Assembly (NCBI RefSeq): GCF_001667925.1 | Contig: NZ_LZJR01000121.1 | Location: forward strand, 17,871 to 81,870 | DNA length: 64,000 nt | From: Mycobacterium sp. E2479 | GTDB lineage: Bacteria; Actinomycetota; Actinomycetes; Mycobacteriales; Mycobacteriaceae | Direction of reading: 5' to 3' | In this document: positions 44,343 through 51,610 of the stretch, in pieces | How positions within the stretch are numbered: the first letter of the stretch is position 1 | How the letters are laid out: every line of letters begins with the position of its first letter | Notes under the pieces: model-generated | What the model was told of the DNA's origin: nothing | The model's input: only the letters and a program-made list of their open reading frames with translations | Databases searched by the model: none | Translations under genes and position numbers: made by a program

Positions 44343-44779
44343 GCGGACAGCACCTGGCACCAGACTCCGGCATGCTCGCCGGTCGCGACGTGTTCAGAGC
44401 GCACCAGCCCGTCAACGGTGATCCTGCAGCCGACGTTTCCGCCAGCCACCTGCGCGATGATATCGGCGGTGGCCGTGGTCAAAATCGTTACTTCCGTGTG
44501 CGTCCATGGCAAGGCCGTGAAGTCGACCACCACGGGTTGAGAGTTCACGTCCCAATAGCTGGCTCTGCCCCATCCCGCCAAATCGCCGAACACCTCGTAT
44601 TCGATGCGTTTCGGATTGAACTGCGTTATCGAGAACTTGTTGCCCGGGCTTCGTGTTCTGTCGTGCGAGCCGAAGCTCCCGTGAACGGAGTCGATGATGA
44701 GTCCCGCCATAGCGGCAACGGCGATCACAAGCGTTGGCAGCCAAAGCCGGCTGACCAGTCGACCTGCAGAAACGACCAT
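44339..44779 (-). CDS. mmpS: MmpS-family accessory protein
   Basis: This 146-residue protein has one N-terminal membrane anchor (LWLPTLVIAVAAMAGLIIDSVHG) followed by FGSH and a beta-rich exported domain (ITQFNPKRIEYEVFGDLAGWGRASYWDVNSQP, GGNVGCRITVDGLVRSEHV), the MmpS pattern. ATG 44779 is preferred: GGAAGG lies about 11 bases upstream and the membrane anchor follows directly. ATG 44815 is the alternative. Its stop overlaps the mmpL ATG. It partners MmpL in export. Confidence 0.9.
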   Translation of the reverse strand: MVVSAGRLVSRLWLPTLVIAVAAMAGLIIDSVHGSFGSHDRTRSPGNKFSITQFNPKRIEYEVFGDLAGWGRASYWDVNSQPVVVDFTALPWTHTEVTILTTATADIIAQVAGGNVGCRITVDGLVRSEHVATGEHAGVWCQVLSA

Positions 44780-45340
44780 GGTTGATGTGACCTTCCGAAG
44801 GGGGTTGGACAACATGCAAAGCACGAACCCAGCCCGGGCTCCACCAACGACGCGGATTCCATCTGCTGGCAACAGTTTCGACGTGCTTGGTGCTCACGCA
44901 GTGGCGTGAGCCGATCATTCGACCAAATGGGGGGCGAAGCGCCGCAGTTGTACCCCCATCCCGCCAACGCCCATCGGGACACGCGCGGAGGTCGTCGATG
45001 TCGCCGAGCCGGGCTTTTTGCTCCTTGCTGAGTAATGTTGAGGCTCAGTGAGCTTCACGAAATTAGATCCTTCTCGAAGTTGGACGGTCAGCTATGCGCC
45101 AAACGAGTCTCGCTCGTACTGGCCGCTCTGTGAACTAAAGCTATGGAGATGGGCGCCCCGCGTCTACCCGCATAACGCGGCCGATGGCCGGAATACGCGG
45201 TGGGGATGCCGGCCGTGACCTCTGGTCTTGAGGGCCCGCCACTCGCCGTCGTATGGTGCTCGGCATCGGCGACGAATCATCGAACCGCTGATAGTCCGAA
45301 AGTCAATGTCTGAACGAAATCGGTTGGGCCTCAGGGCCTG
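44780..45340. other. Divergent intergenic region with a perfect hairpin dyad
   Basis: About 560 bases separate mmpS from the divergent GMC oxidoreductase. They contain a perfect dyad, GCTCACGC at 44891-44898, four bases, then GCGTGAGC at 44903-44910, roughly 110 bases upstream of mmpS. No supported coding content was seen. The length and dyad suggest a regulated divergent promoter, perhaps for the AraC protein. Confidence 0.5.
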
Positions 45341-46876
45341 ATGGGAGACCAGGCCTTGCCAAAATTCGAGTCATACGACTTCATCGTCGTAGGAGCAGGT
45401 ACCGCCGGGTGCGTCTTGGCGCGCCGGCTGAGCGATGACAGCAACGTCCGCATCTTGCTTCTCGAGGCGGGGAGCGCTACCCTTCCGCCGGCCAGCGCGC
45501 AGCCGCCGCAATGGCCGACGTTGATCGGAAGTTCGTCCGACAGCGGGACTCTCACCACGGTGCAGGCGGCAACCGGCAGGGCGGTGCATCTACCGCTGGG
45601 GCGTGGTGTCGGCGGGTCCTCGGCAATCAACGGCATGATGTTCGGCCGCGGCCACCGCGATAGTTACGCCGATTGGCCCCCCGGCTGGCAATTCGACGAT
45701 CTCCTGCCTCACTTCAAAGCGAGCGAGAATGCGCGCGACGGTGATCCCGCGTTGCGCGGGAAGGAAGGGCCCCTGCACGTGGCTCCGGTGGAGTCACCGA
45801 ACGAGGTACTTGCGGCTGGGCTGCGCGCAGCATCGCAACGTGGCCATCCGGTTGCCCAAGACCTGAGCAGCGGATGTGAGCTAGGTTTTGCAGCGCCGGA
45901 TGTGACCATTTCCAGTGGTCGCCGGCAGAGCGCGGCCGACGCTTACCTGTGGCCTGTGTTTCCTCGCGAGAATTTGACCCTGGTCACCGATGCCGTCGTG
46001 CATCGGCTACATATCGCCGACGGTCGCTGTACCGCAGTTAGGTACCGCGCCGCCGGTCAAGGTCCGACGATAGCCATGGCGGACGAAGTTTTGCTGTGCG
46101 CCGGTGCGATCGGCTCGCCGCGGCTGTTGATGGTTTCGGGGGTCGGTCCACAGGGCCATCTCCGCGACCTCGGCATCGACGTTGTACTTGACCTGCCGGG
46201 TGTGGGATCGAACTTGCAAGACCATCCGTTCACCGGGGTCATAGTTCAAGCACCACAGCCTATTCCGACGCCGCGGAACAACCACGGCGAAATAATGGGC
46301 GTAATCCGCTCCCGACGTGCCGGCTTGGCGCCTGACTTACAGATTCTATTGGTGGACAGTGGCGCCCTGGCCGGAGTCGACCTACCGAATGTCTACGTGA
46401 TAGGCGTATCTGCCATGCAGCCGTTCAGTCGCGGCAGCGTGCGTTTGGCGGAGGCGGCCGCTGAAGCGGCACCCGTCGTCGACCCGAACTACCTCGGGGA
46501 TGCGCGTGACTTGGAGACGTTGGTGGACGGTCTGTTCATAGCCCGAGAGATCGGCACCGCGCCCGCATTGAGTGCCTGGCGTGGCGTGGAACTTGCGCCG
46601 GGGCCCCACGCCTGCAGCAGGAAAGCGTTGCGGGACTTCGTCAAACAGACGGTAGGCCCCTACTTCCACCCGGTCGGGACCTGTGCCATGGGGCGCACTC
46701 AGCAATCAGTGGTCGATCACGAGCTTCGCGTCCACGGCCTCACTGGACTCCGGGTCGTGGATGCGTCCGTCATGCCCTCGCTGCCGGCAATGAACCCGAT
46801 GGCAACCGTCTACGGTATTGCCGAACGAGCAGCGGCTCTCATCAAGGGGCCAGGCGTGACAAGCCTGACTGCGTGA
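45341..46876 (+). CDS. GMC-family flavin oxidoreductase
   Basis: This 511-residue glucose-methanol-choline oxidoreductase has the N-terminal FAD motif FIVVGAGTAGCVLARRLSDD, the PROSITE-type stretch GRGVGGSSAINGMMFGRG near 88, a second signature GAIGSPRLLMVSGVGP near 246, and the C-terminal active site FHPVGTCAMG with a later NPMATVYGIAERAA. It should oxidise an alcohol using FAD. ATG 45341 starts it. It is divergent from mmpS/mmpL/FAD oxidase and ends 13 bases from nrdE convergently. Confidence 0.92.
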   Translation: MGDQALPKFESYDFIVVGAGTAGCVLARRLSDDSNVRILLLEAGSATLPPASAQPPQWPTLIGSSSDSGTLTTVQAATGRAVHLPLGRGVGGSSAINGMMFGRGHRDSYADWPPGWQFDDLLPHFKASENARDGDPALRGKEGPLHVAPVESPNEVLAAGLRAASQRGHPVAQDLSSGCELGFAAPDVTISSGRRQSAADAYLWPVFPRENLTLVTDAVVHRLHIADGRCTAVRYRAAGQGPTIAMADEVLLCAGAIGSPRLLMVSGVGPQGHLRDLGIDVVLDLPGVGSNLQDHPFTGVIVQAPQPIPTPRNNHGEIMGVIRSRRAGLAPDLQILLVDSGALAGVDLPNVYVIGVSAMQPFSRGSVRLAEAAAEAAPVVDPNYLGDARDLETLVDGLFIAREIGTAPALSAWRGVELAPGPHACSRKALRDFVKQTVGPYFHPVGTCAMGRTQQSVVDHELRVHGLTGLRVVDASVMPSLPAMNPMATVYGIAERAAALIKGPGVTSLTA

Positions 46877-46889
46877 TGAGCCACCGAGC

Positions 46890-49055
46890 TCAGAGCATGC
46901 AGGACACGCAGCCCTCGACCTCTGTTCCCTCCAAAGCCATCTGACGCAGCCGGATGTAGTACAGCGTCTTGATTCCCTTGCGCCAGGCGTAAATCTGCGC
47001 CTTATTCACGTCGCGGGTGGTGGCGGTGTCCTTGAAGAACAGGGTCAACGACAGCCCCTGGTCCACGTGCTGGGTGGCCGCGGCGTAGGTGTCGATGATC
47101 TTCTCGTAGCCGATCTCGTAGGCGTCCTGGTAATACTCCAGGTTGTCATTGGTCAGATACGGCGCCGGGTAGTAGACGCGACCGATCTTGCCTTCCTTGC
47201 GGATTTCGATCTTGCTCGCCACCGGGTGGATCGAGCTGGTCGAGTTGTTGATGTAGCTGATCGAGCCGGTCGGCGGGACCGCCTGCAGGTTCTGGTTATA
47301 GATGCCGTGCTGTTGCACCGACTCCTTCAACCGCTGCCAATCCTCTTGTGTCGGAATGCGAATACCCGCCTCAGCGAAGAGCTCCCGGACCCGCGGGGTG
47401 GCCGGCTCCCACACCTGCTCGGTGTACTTGTCAAAGAATTCACCGGAGGCGTACTTCGACTTCTCGAAGCCACCGAACTTGGTCCCCCGCTCGATCGCGA
47501 TGCGGTTCGAGGCGCGCAGCGCGTGGTAGAGCACGGTGTAGAAGTAGATGTTGGTGAAGTCGACGCCTTCTTCGGAGCCGTAGAGGATGCGCTCGCGGGC
47601 CAGGTAGCCGTGCAGGTTCATCTGCCCGAGCCCGATCGCGTGGGACTCGTTGTTGCCCTGCTCGATCGAGGGCACCGACCAGATGTGCGTCTGATCGCTC
47701 ACCGCCGTCAGCGCGCGGATCGCCACCTCGATGGTCTGCGCGAAGTCGGGAGAGTCCATCGTCTTGGCGATGTTCAGCGACCCCAGGTTGCACGAAATGT
47801 CCTTGCCCACCTTGGCGTACGACAAGTCGTCGTTGAACACCGACGGCGTGGACACCTGCAAGATCTCCGAGCACAGGTTCGAGTGGGTGATCTTGCCGTC
47901 GATCGGGTTGGCCCGGTTCACCGTGTCCTCGAACATGATGTAGGGGTAGCCGGACTCGAACTGCAGCTCGGCCAGCGTCTGGAAGAACTCGCGCGCCTTG
48001 ATCTTCGTCTTGCGAATGCGGGCGTCGTCGACCATTTCGTAGTACTTCTCGGTGACCGAGATGTCAGCGAACGGCAGCCCGTAGACCCGCTCGACGTCGT
48101 AGGGCGAGAACAGGTACATGTCCTCGTTCTTCTTGGCCAGTTCAAAGGTGATGTCGGGAATCACCACGCCCAGGCTCAGCGTCTTGATGCGGATCTTCTC
48201 GTCGGCGTTTTCGCGCTTGGTGTCCAGGAACCGGTAGATGTCGGGGTGATGCGCGTGCAGATACACCGCACCCGCGCCCTGCCGGGCCCCGAGCTGGTTG
48301 GCGTAGGAGAACGAGTCCTCGAGCAGCTTCATGATCGGGATGACGCCCGAGGACTGGTTCTCGATGTTCTTGATCGGGGCGCCGTGCTCGCGAATGTTGC
48401 TGAGCAGCAACGCGACTCCCCCGCCGCGCTTGGACAGCTGCAGTGCGGAGTTGATGGATCGCCCGATCGATTCCATGTTGTCTTCGATGCGCAGCAAGAA
48501 GCAGCTCACCGGCTCGCCGCGCTGCTTTTTGCCCGAGTTCAGGAACGTCGGGGTGGCCGGCTGGAATCGCCCGTCAATGATCTCGTCGACGAGCTTCTCG
48601 GCCAGGACGGTGTCACCGGCGGCCAGCGTCAGCGCGACCATGACCACGCGGTCCTCGAAGCGCTCCAGGTAACGCTTCCCGTCGAACGTCTTCAGCGTGT
48701 AGGAGGTGTAGTACTTGAACGCACCCAGAAATGTCGGGAATCGGAACTTCTTGGCGTAGGCGCGGTCCAGTAGCGTCTTGACGAAGTTGCGGCTGTACTG
48801 GTCGAGAACCTCGCGCTCGTAATAGTTCTCCTTGATCAGGTAGTCGAGCTTCTCGTCCTGATTGTGGAAGAACACCGTGTTCTGGTTGACGTGCTGCAGG
48901 AAGTACTGGTGCGCGGCCTCGCGGTCCTTATCGAACTGAATCTTGCCGTCCGCATCGTAGAGATTCAGCATCGCGTTGAGCGCGTGATAATCCGTTTCCC
49001 CCGGTAACGCGTGGGCTCCGGTGGTTACAGGCTCTGCAGCGACGGTTGGTGACAC
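46890..49055 (-). CDS. nrdE: Class Ib ribonucleotide reductase alpha subunit
   Basis: This 721-residue catalytic subunit reduces ribonucleoside diphosphates. The active-site region GEPVSCFLLRIEDNMESIG carries the first catalytic Cys, NLCSEILQVSTPS and CNLGSLN are conserved, and the C-terminus CVSCML is the redox-active tail served by NrdH. GTG 49055 has GGAAGG seven bases upstream and overlaps nrdI by 31 bases. Operon order nrdH-nrdI-nrdE. Confidence 0.96.
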   Translation of the reverse strand: MSPTVAAEPVTTGAHALPGETDYHALNAMLNLYDADGKIQFDKDREAAHQYFLQHVNQNTVFFHNQDEKLDYLIKENYYEREVLDQYSRNFVKTLLDRAYAKKFRFPTFLGAFKYYTSYTLKTFDGKRYLERFEDRVVMVALTLAAGDTVLAEKLVDEIIDGRFQPATPTFLNSGKKQRGEPVSCFLLRIEDNMESIGRSINSALQLSKRGGGVALLLSNIREHGAPIKNIENQSSGVIPIMKLLEDSFSYANQLGARQGAGAVYLHAHHPDIYRFLDTKRENADEKIRIKTLSLGVVIPDITFELAKKNEDMYLFSPYDVERVYGLPFADISVTEKYYEMVDDARIRKTKIKAREFFQTLAELQFESGYPYIMFEDTVNRANPIDGKITHSNLCSEILQVSTPSVFNDDLSYAKVGKDISCNLGSLNIAKTMDSPDFAQTIEVAIRALTAVSDQTHIWSVPSIEQGNNESHAIGLGQMNLHGYLARERILYGSEEGVDFTNIYFYTVLYHALRASNRIAIERGTKFGGFEKSKYASGEFFDKYTEQVWEPATPRVRELFAEAGIRIPTQEDWQRLKESVQQHGIYNQNLQAVPPTGSISYINNSTSSIHPVASKIEIRKEGKIGRVYYPAPYLTNDNLEYYQDAYEIGYEKIIDTYAAATQHVDQGLSLTLFFKDTATTRDVNKAQIYAWRKGIKTLYYIRLRQMALEGTEVEGCVSCML

Positions 49056-49585
49056 GTCTGTTCCTTCCAAAAATCGGCTAAGCCCGCGCGGACGGCATCC
49101 ACGTCGTCCTGGGTTCCCATCAGTTCGAAGCGGTAGAGGTATGGAACGCCGCACTTGCGCGAGATCACGTTGCCCGCGTAGGCGAATTCGGCGCCAAAGT
49201 TGTTGTTGCCCGCGGCGATGACGCCGCGGATCAACGACCGGTTGTGCTCGTTGTTCAAAAAGGCGATGACCTGCTTGGGGACGTAACCGCCGGCGTTGAG
49301 GTCGGGAGTGGCATGCCCGCCGCCGTAGGTGGGCAGGATAAGGACGTAGGGCTGGTCTACCTCGATCCGGCCACGCACTGGTATCCGCGTGGCGGGAATC
49401 CCCAGCTTCTCCACGAAGCGGTGGGTGTTCTCCGACACGGAGGAGAAATAGACCAGTGGCGATCGCAAGCGCGGCGCAGCCGGGCGTAGCGGGTCGCCAC
49501 TGATCCGATCCAGTGGCGATCGCAAGCGCGGCGCAGCCGGGCGAAGCGGGTCGCCACTGATCCAATCCGGGTTGCGCGACTGCAC
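49025..49585 (-). CDS. nrdI: NrdI flavodoxin-like protein with a repeat-derived N-terminal extension
   Basis: NrdI is a flavodoxin that activates the Mn2-NrdF cofactor. The conserved core starts at residue 44 (LVYFSSVSENTHRF) and includes LILPTYGGG and GVIAAGNNNFG. GTG 49585 has GGAGG at 49591-49595, five bases upstream. Residues 9-27 and 28-44 are two near-identical copies of ISGDPLRPAAPRLRSPL, encoded by two in-frame 57-bp units of a dispersed repeat. Other mycobacterial NrdI proteins, as I recall, begin within about ten residues of LVYFSS. TTG 49468 could give a short form but lacks a ribosome-binding site. Confidence 0.9.
   Translation of the reverse strand: MQSRNPDWISGDPLRPAAPRLRSPLDRISGDPLRPAAPRLRSPLVYFSSVSENTHRFVEKLGIPATRIPVRGRIEVDQPYVLILPTYGGGHATPDLNAGGYVPKQVIAFLNNEHNRSLIRGVIAAGNNNFGAEFAYAGNVISRKCGVPYLYRFELMGTQDDVDAVRAGLADFWKEQTCHQPSLQSL
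49456..49557 (+). repeat. Two tandem copies of the 45-bp repeat inside the 5' end of nrdI
   Basis: Cores at 49456-49500 and 49513-49557, 57-bp period, begin GTGGCGATCGCAAGC and end GGGTCGCCAC. They differ from each other at one core position. Because the period is a multiple of three, the nrdI frame stays open through both copies. Confidence 0.88.
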
Positions 49586-49612
49586 CGCAACCTCCTTACC
49601 TAACGTCTTGCC

Positions 49613-49852
49613 TTAAGCGCTCAGTTCCGCCGCGGCCAGCGCCTTGATGCGGTCGGGGCGGAAACCCGACCAGTGGTCGTTGCCTGCCACCACCACGGGA
49701 GCCTGCAGGTATCCCAGGGCCATCACGTAGTCACGCGCCTCGGCGTCCAACGAGATGTCGACCTTCTCGAAGGCGATGCCCTGCTTGTCCAGCGCCTTAT
49801 AGGTTGCGCTGCACTGCACACATGCCGGCTTGGTGTACACGGTGACGTTCAT
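49613..49852 (-). CDS. nrdH: NrdH glutaredoxin-like redoxin
   Basis: This 79-residue protein has the CxxC motif in TKPACVQCSATYKALDKQG and the C-terminal WSGFRPDRIKAL typical of NrdH. It reduces NrdE and is itself reduced by thioredoxin reductase. ATG 49852 follows AAAGGAG at good spacing. It is the first gene of the nrdHIE operon, and nrdI starts 27 bases after its stop. Confidence 0.95.
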   Translation of the reverse strand: MNVTVYTKPACVQCSATYKALDKQGIAFEKVDISLDAEARDYVMALGYLQAPVVVAGNDHWSGFRPDRIKALAAAELSA

Positions 49853-50054
49853 AGAATGCCGCTCCTTTGCGGAAGAGGGGACCCAACGGACTGGCAACTA
49901 CTTTTGGACTGCGTCTTTGCTACGTTCAGCGATCCGTCAGCCCCCTTGATTCCCGTCGTGCGGCGGTCAAGGTCGAATGACCTGTCGACGCCCATTTCGG
50001 GGGGTCCACCGAGTCTGGCTTGCTTGGTGATCCTGGGATCTGCCGGTGCTCGAA

Positions 50055-50070
50055 ACACTACACCTAGTGG
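50055..50070. promoter_or_regulatory. NrdR-type box upstream of nrdHIE
   Basis: ACACTACACCTAGTGG contains the dyad CACTA-CACC-TAGTG, about 200 bases upstream of nrdH. It closely matches the sequence upstream of nrdF2, so both ribonucleotide reductase loci probably share NrdR control. A pair of ACAAGATGT repeats follows at about 50074-50096. Apart from this box and a terminator, the 49853-50355 gap holds no gene. Confidence 0.6.
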
Positions 50071-50270
50071 GTGACAAGATGTCGAGATACAAGATGTTCT
50101 GAATAACAATTTTGAAATTCCCTGGTCGCGAGCTCGGTCGCGAGCAGATCTGGACCGCCGTTCGGCGTGTCGCAGATCACAAATCGCGGCGGGGCGGGCC
50201 ATGCGTTCCGGTATATCAGCGACCACCGACATCGCCGCCGGCCGCGCTGGGACCGCCCGCAGCCAGCAAA

Positions 50271-50292
50271 GCCGCCAGCCGGAGCTGGCGGC
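50271..50292 (-). terminator. Rho-independent-type terminator after the FMN reductase gene
   Basis: GCCGCCAGC (50271-50279), four-base loop, GCTGGCGGC (50284-50292): a 9-bp GC stem. Read on the minus strand it is followed by TTTGCTGG, about 65 bases downstream of the FMN reductase stop at 50356. It could act in both directions. Confidence 0.65.
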
Positions 50293-50355
50293 TTCTGCTA
50301 TTCGGTTGTGCCAACCTCGCTGCTCGCGGGCGAGTGGGTTGTCGACTTCTGCCAA

Positions 50356-50910
50356 TCAGCCGACCTCTGCGGCCAGCTTGCCCACCACGTCACGCACGTT
50401 CGCCGAGACTTCGGCGTGGTCGGCCGGTGCCTTGCCCTCCAGCGTCTTGAACGGCACCGACAGTTTGATCGCCTCCGCCACCCGTGCGCCGGCGATGCCG
50501 AAGGATTTGCGGGTGTCGTCGTGCGCCCACACTCCGCCGTACTGGCCGAAGGATCCGCCAATGACCGCCAGCGGCTTGCCCTTCAGCGCGCTGTCGCCGA
50601 ACGGGCGGGACAACCAGTCGATCGCGTTCTTGATGACGGCCGGGTAGCTGCCGTTGTACTCCGGGGTCACCACCAAGGCGGCGTCGGCGTCGGCCGCGGC
50701 GGCGCGCAGCGCGGCCACCGGGCCCAGGGGCGGAGCTCCGGCGTTCATCGCGGGGTCGATCTCTTCGTTATAGAACGGCAGTTGACCAAGCCCTTCGAAG
50801 ATCGTGACGGTCACGTCGTCGGCGGCGACCGCCACCGCCAACTCGGCGATCTGGCGGTTGATCGACGCCGCCCGCAGGCTTCCCACTAACGCCAAGATTT
50901 TGATTGCCAC
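50356..50910 (-). CDS. NADPH-dependent FMN reductase, Rv3054c-like
   Basis: This 184-residue flavodoxin-like quinone/FMN reductase has KILALVGSLRAASINRQIAELA at the N-terminus (phosphate-binding loop), VVTPEYNGSYPAVIKNAIDWLSRP centrally, and GGSFGQYGG, all hallmarks of the NAD(P)H:FMN reductase/ChrR family. ATG 50910 starts it. It is divergent from a TetR gene with a perfect 14-bp palindrome between, so it is probably a TetR-controlled redox-stress gene. Confidence 0.9.
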   Translation of the reverse strand: MAIKILALVGSLRAASINRQIAELAVAVAADDVTVTIFEGLGQLPFYNEEIDPAMNAGAPPLGPVAALRAAAADADAALVVTPEYNGSYPAVIKNAIDWLSRPFGDSALKGKPLAVIGGSFGQYGGVWAHDDTRKSFGIAGARVAEAIKLSVPFKTLEGKAPADHAEVSANVRDVVGKLAAEVG

Positions 50911-50958
50911 TCTTGAAGTTTCCCTTCGGTCTTGGTGTACATCCTCGCACGCACTAAC

Positions 50959-50972
50959 CGGACTATAGTCCG
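50959..50972. promoter_or_regulatory. Perfect 14-bp palindrome, TetR operator
   Basis: CGGACTATAGTCCG is fully self-complementary and centred in the 91-bp gap between the FMN reductase and the divergent TetR gene. It is positioned to control both. Confidence 0.7.
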
Positions 50973-51001
50973 CTTTGTTCCCTCGGCGTTAAGGTGCAGG
51001 A

Positions 51002-51610
51002 GTGAGCGAGCAGTCGGGCGAGGTGTACGCGTGCGCCCCGCGGGTTGTGCACCAGGAACGGGGTGACGCGGCGCGCAATCGCGCCCTGCTCCTCCAGGCT
51101 GCCCGAAGCCTGGTCGCCGAGCGCGGCGCCGATGCCGTCACCACCGACGACATCGCCGCGGCCGCCGGAGTCGGCAAAGGCACGCTGTTCCGTCGCTTCG
51201 GCAGCCGGGCCGGCCTGATGATGGTGCTGCTGGACGAGGACGAACAAGCTGTTCAGCAGGCGTTCCTGTTCGGCCCGCCGCCCCTGGGCCCCGGTGCTCC
51301 GCCGACCGATCGGCTGGTCGCGTTCGGCCGGGAACGGATCCGGTTCGCCCACGACCATTGCGAACTGCTGTCGGCGGCCAACCGCGACCCACACAACCGG
51401 CACAACGCACCGGCGATGGTGCAGCGCACGCACGTGCGGGTGCTGCTCAAGGCCGCCGAATCCACCGGTGATCTCGACGCCCAGACCGACGCGTTGCTCG
51501 CGCTGCTGGACGTGGACTACGTCGAGCACCAACTGGCCGAGGGCGGTCACACCCTGGCGACATTGGGCGACGCGTGGGAAAGCCTGGCGCGCAAGCTTTG
51601 CGGGCGATGA
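51002..51610 (+). CDS. TetR-family regulator, Rv3055-like
   Basis: This 202-residue protein has HTH VTTDDIAAAAGVGKGTLFRRFGSRAGLMMVLLDE at residues 46-79. GTG 51002 starts it. Its stop overlaps the dinB2 ATG (ATGA), so regulator and polymerase are one operon. The palindrome at 50959 is the likely autoregulatory site, also covering the divergent FMN reductase. Confidence 0.9.
   Translation: MSEQSGEVYACAPRVVHQERGDAARNRALLLQAARSLVAERGADAVTTDDIAAAAGVGKGTLFRRFGSRAGLMMVLLDEDEQAVQQAFLFGPPPLGPGAPPTDRLVAFGRERIRFAHDHCELLSAANRDPHNRHNAPAMVQRTHVRVLLKAAESTGDLDAQTDALLALLDVDYVEHQLAEGGHTLATLGDAWESLARKLCGR

Noticed and set aside
41478..44779. mmpS/mmpL pair considered as part of a siderophore or glycopeptidolipid biosynthesis cluster
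   Set aside because: No NRPS, PKS or salicylate genes are present within the window around them, so a substrate cannot be named.
47067..48773. A 568-codon plus-strand frame opposite nrdE
   Set aside because: nrdE is certain on the other strand; the antisense translation is Leu/Val/Arg/Asp-rich without motifs.
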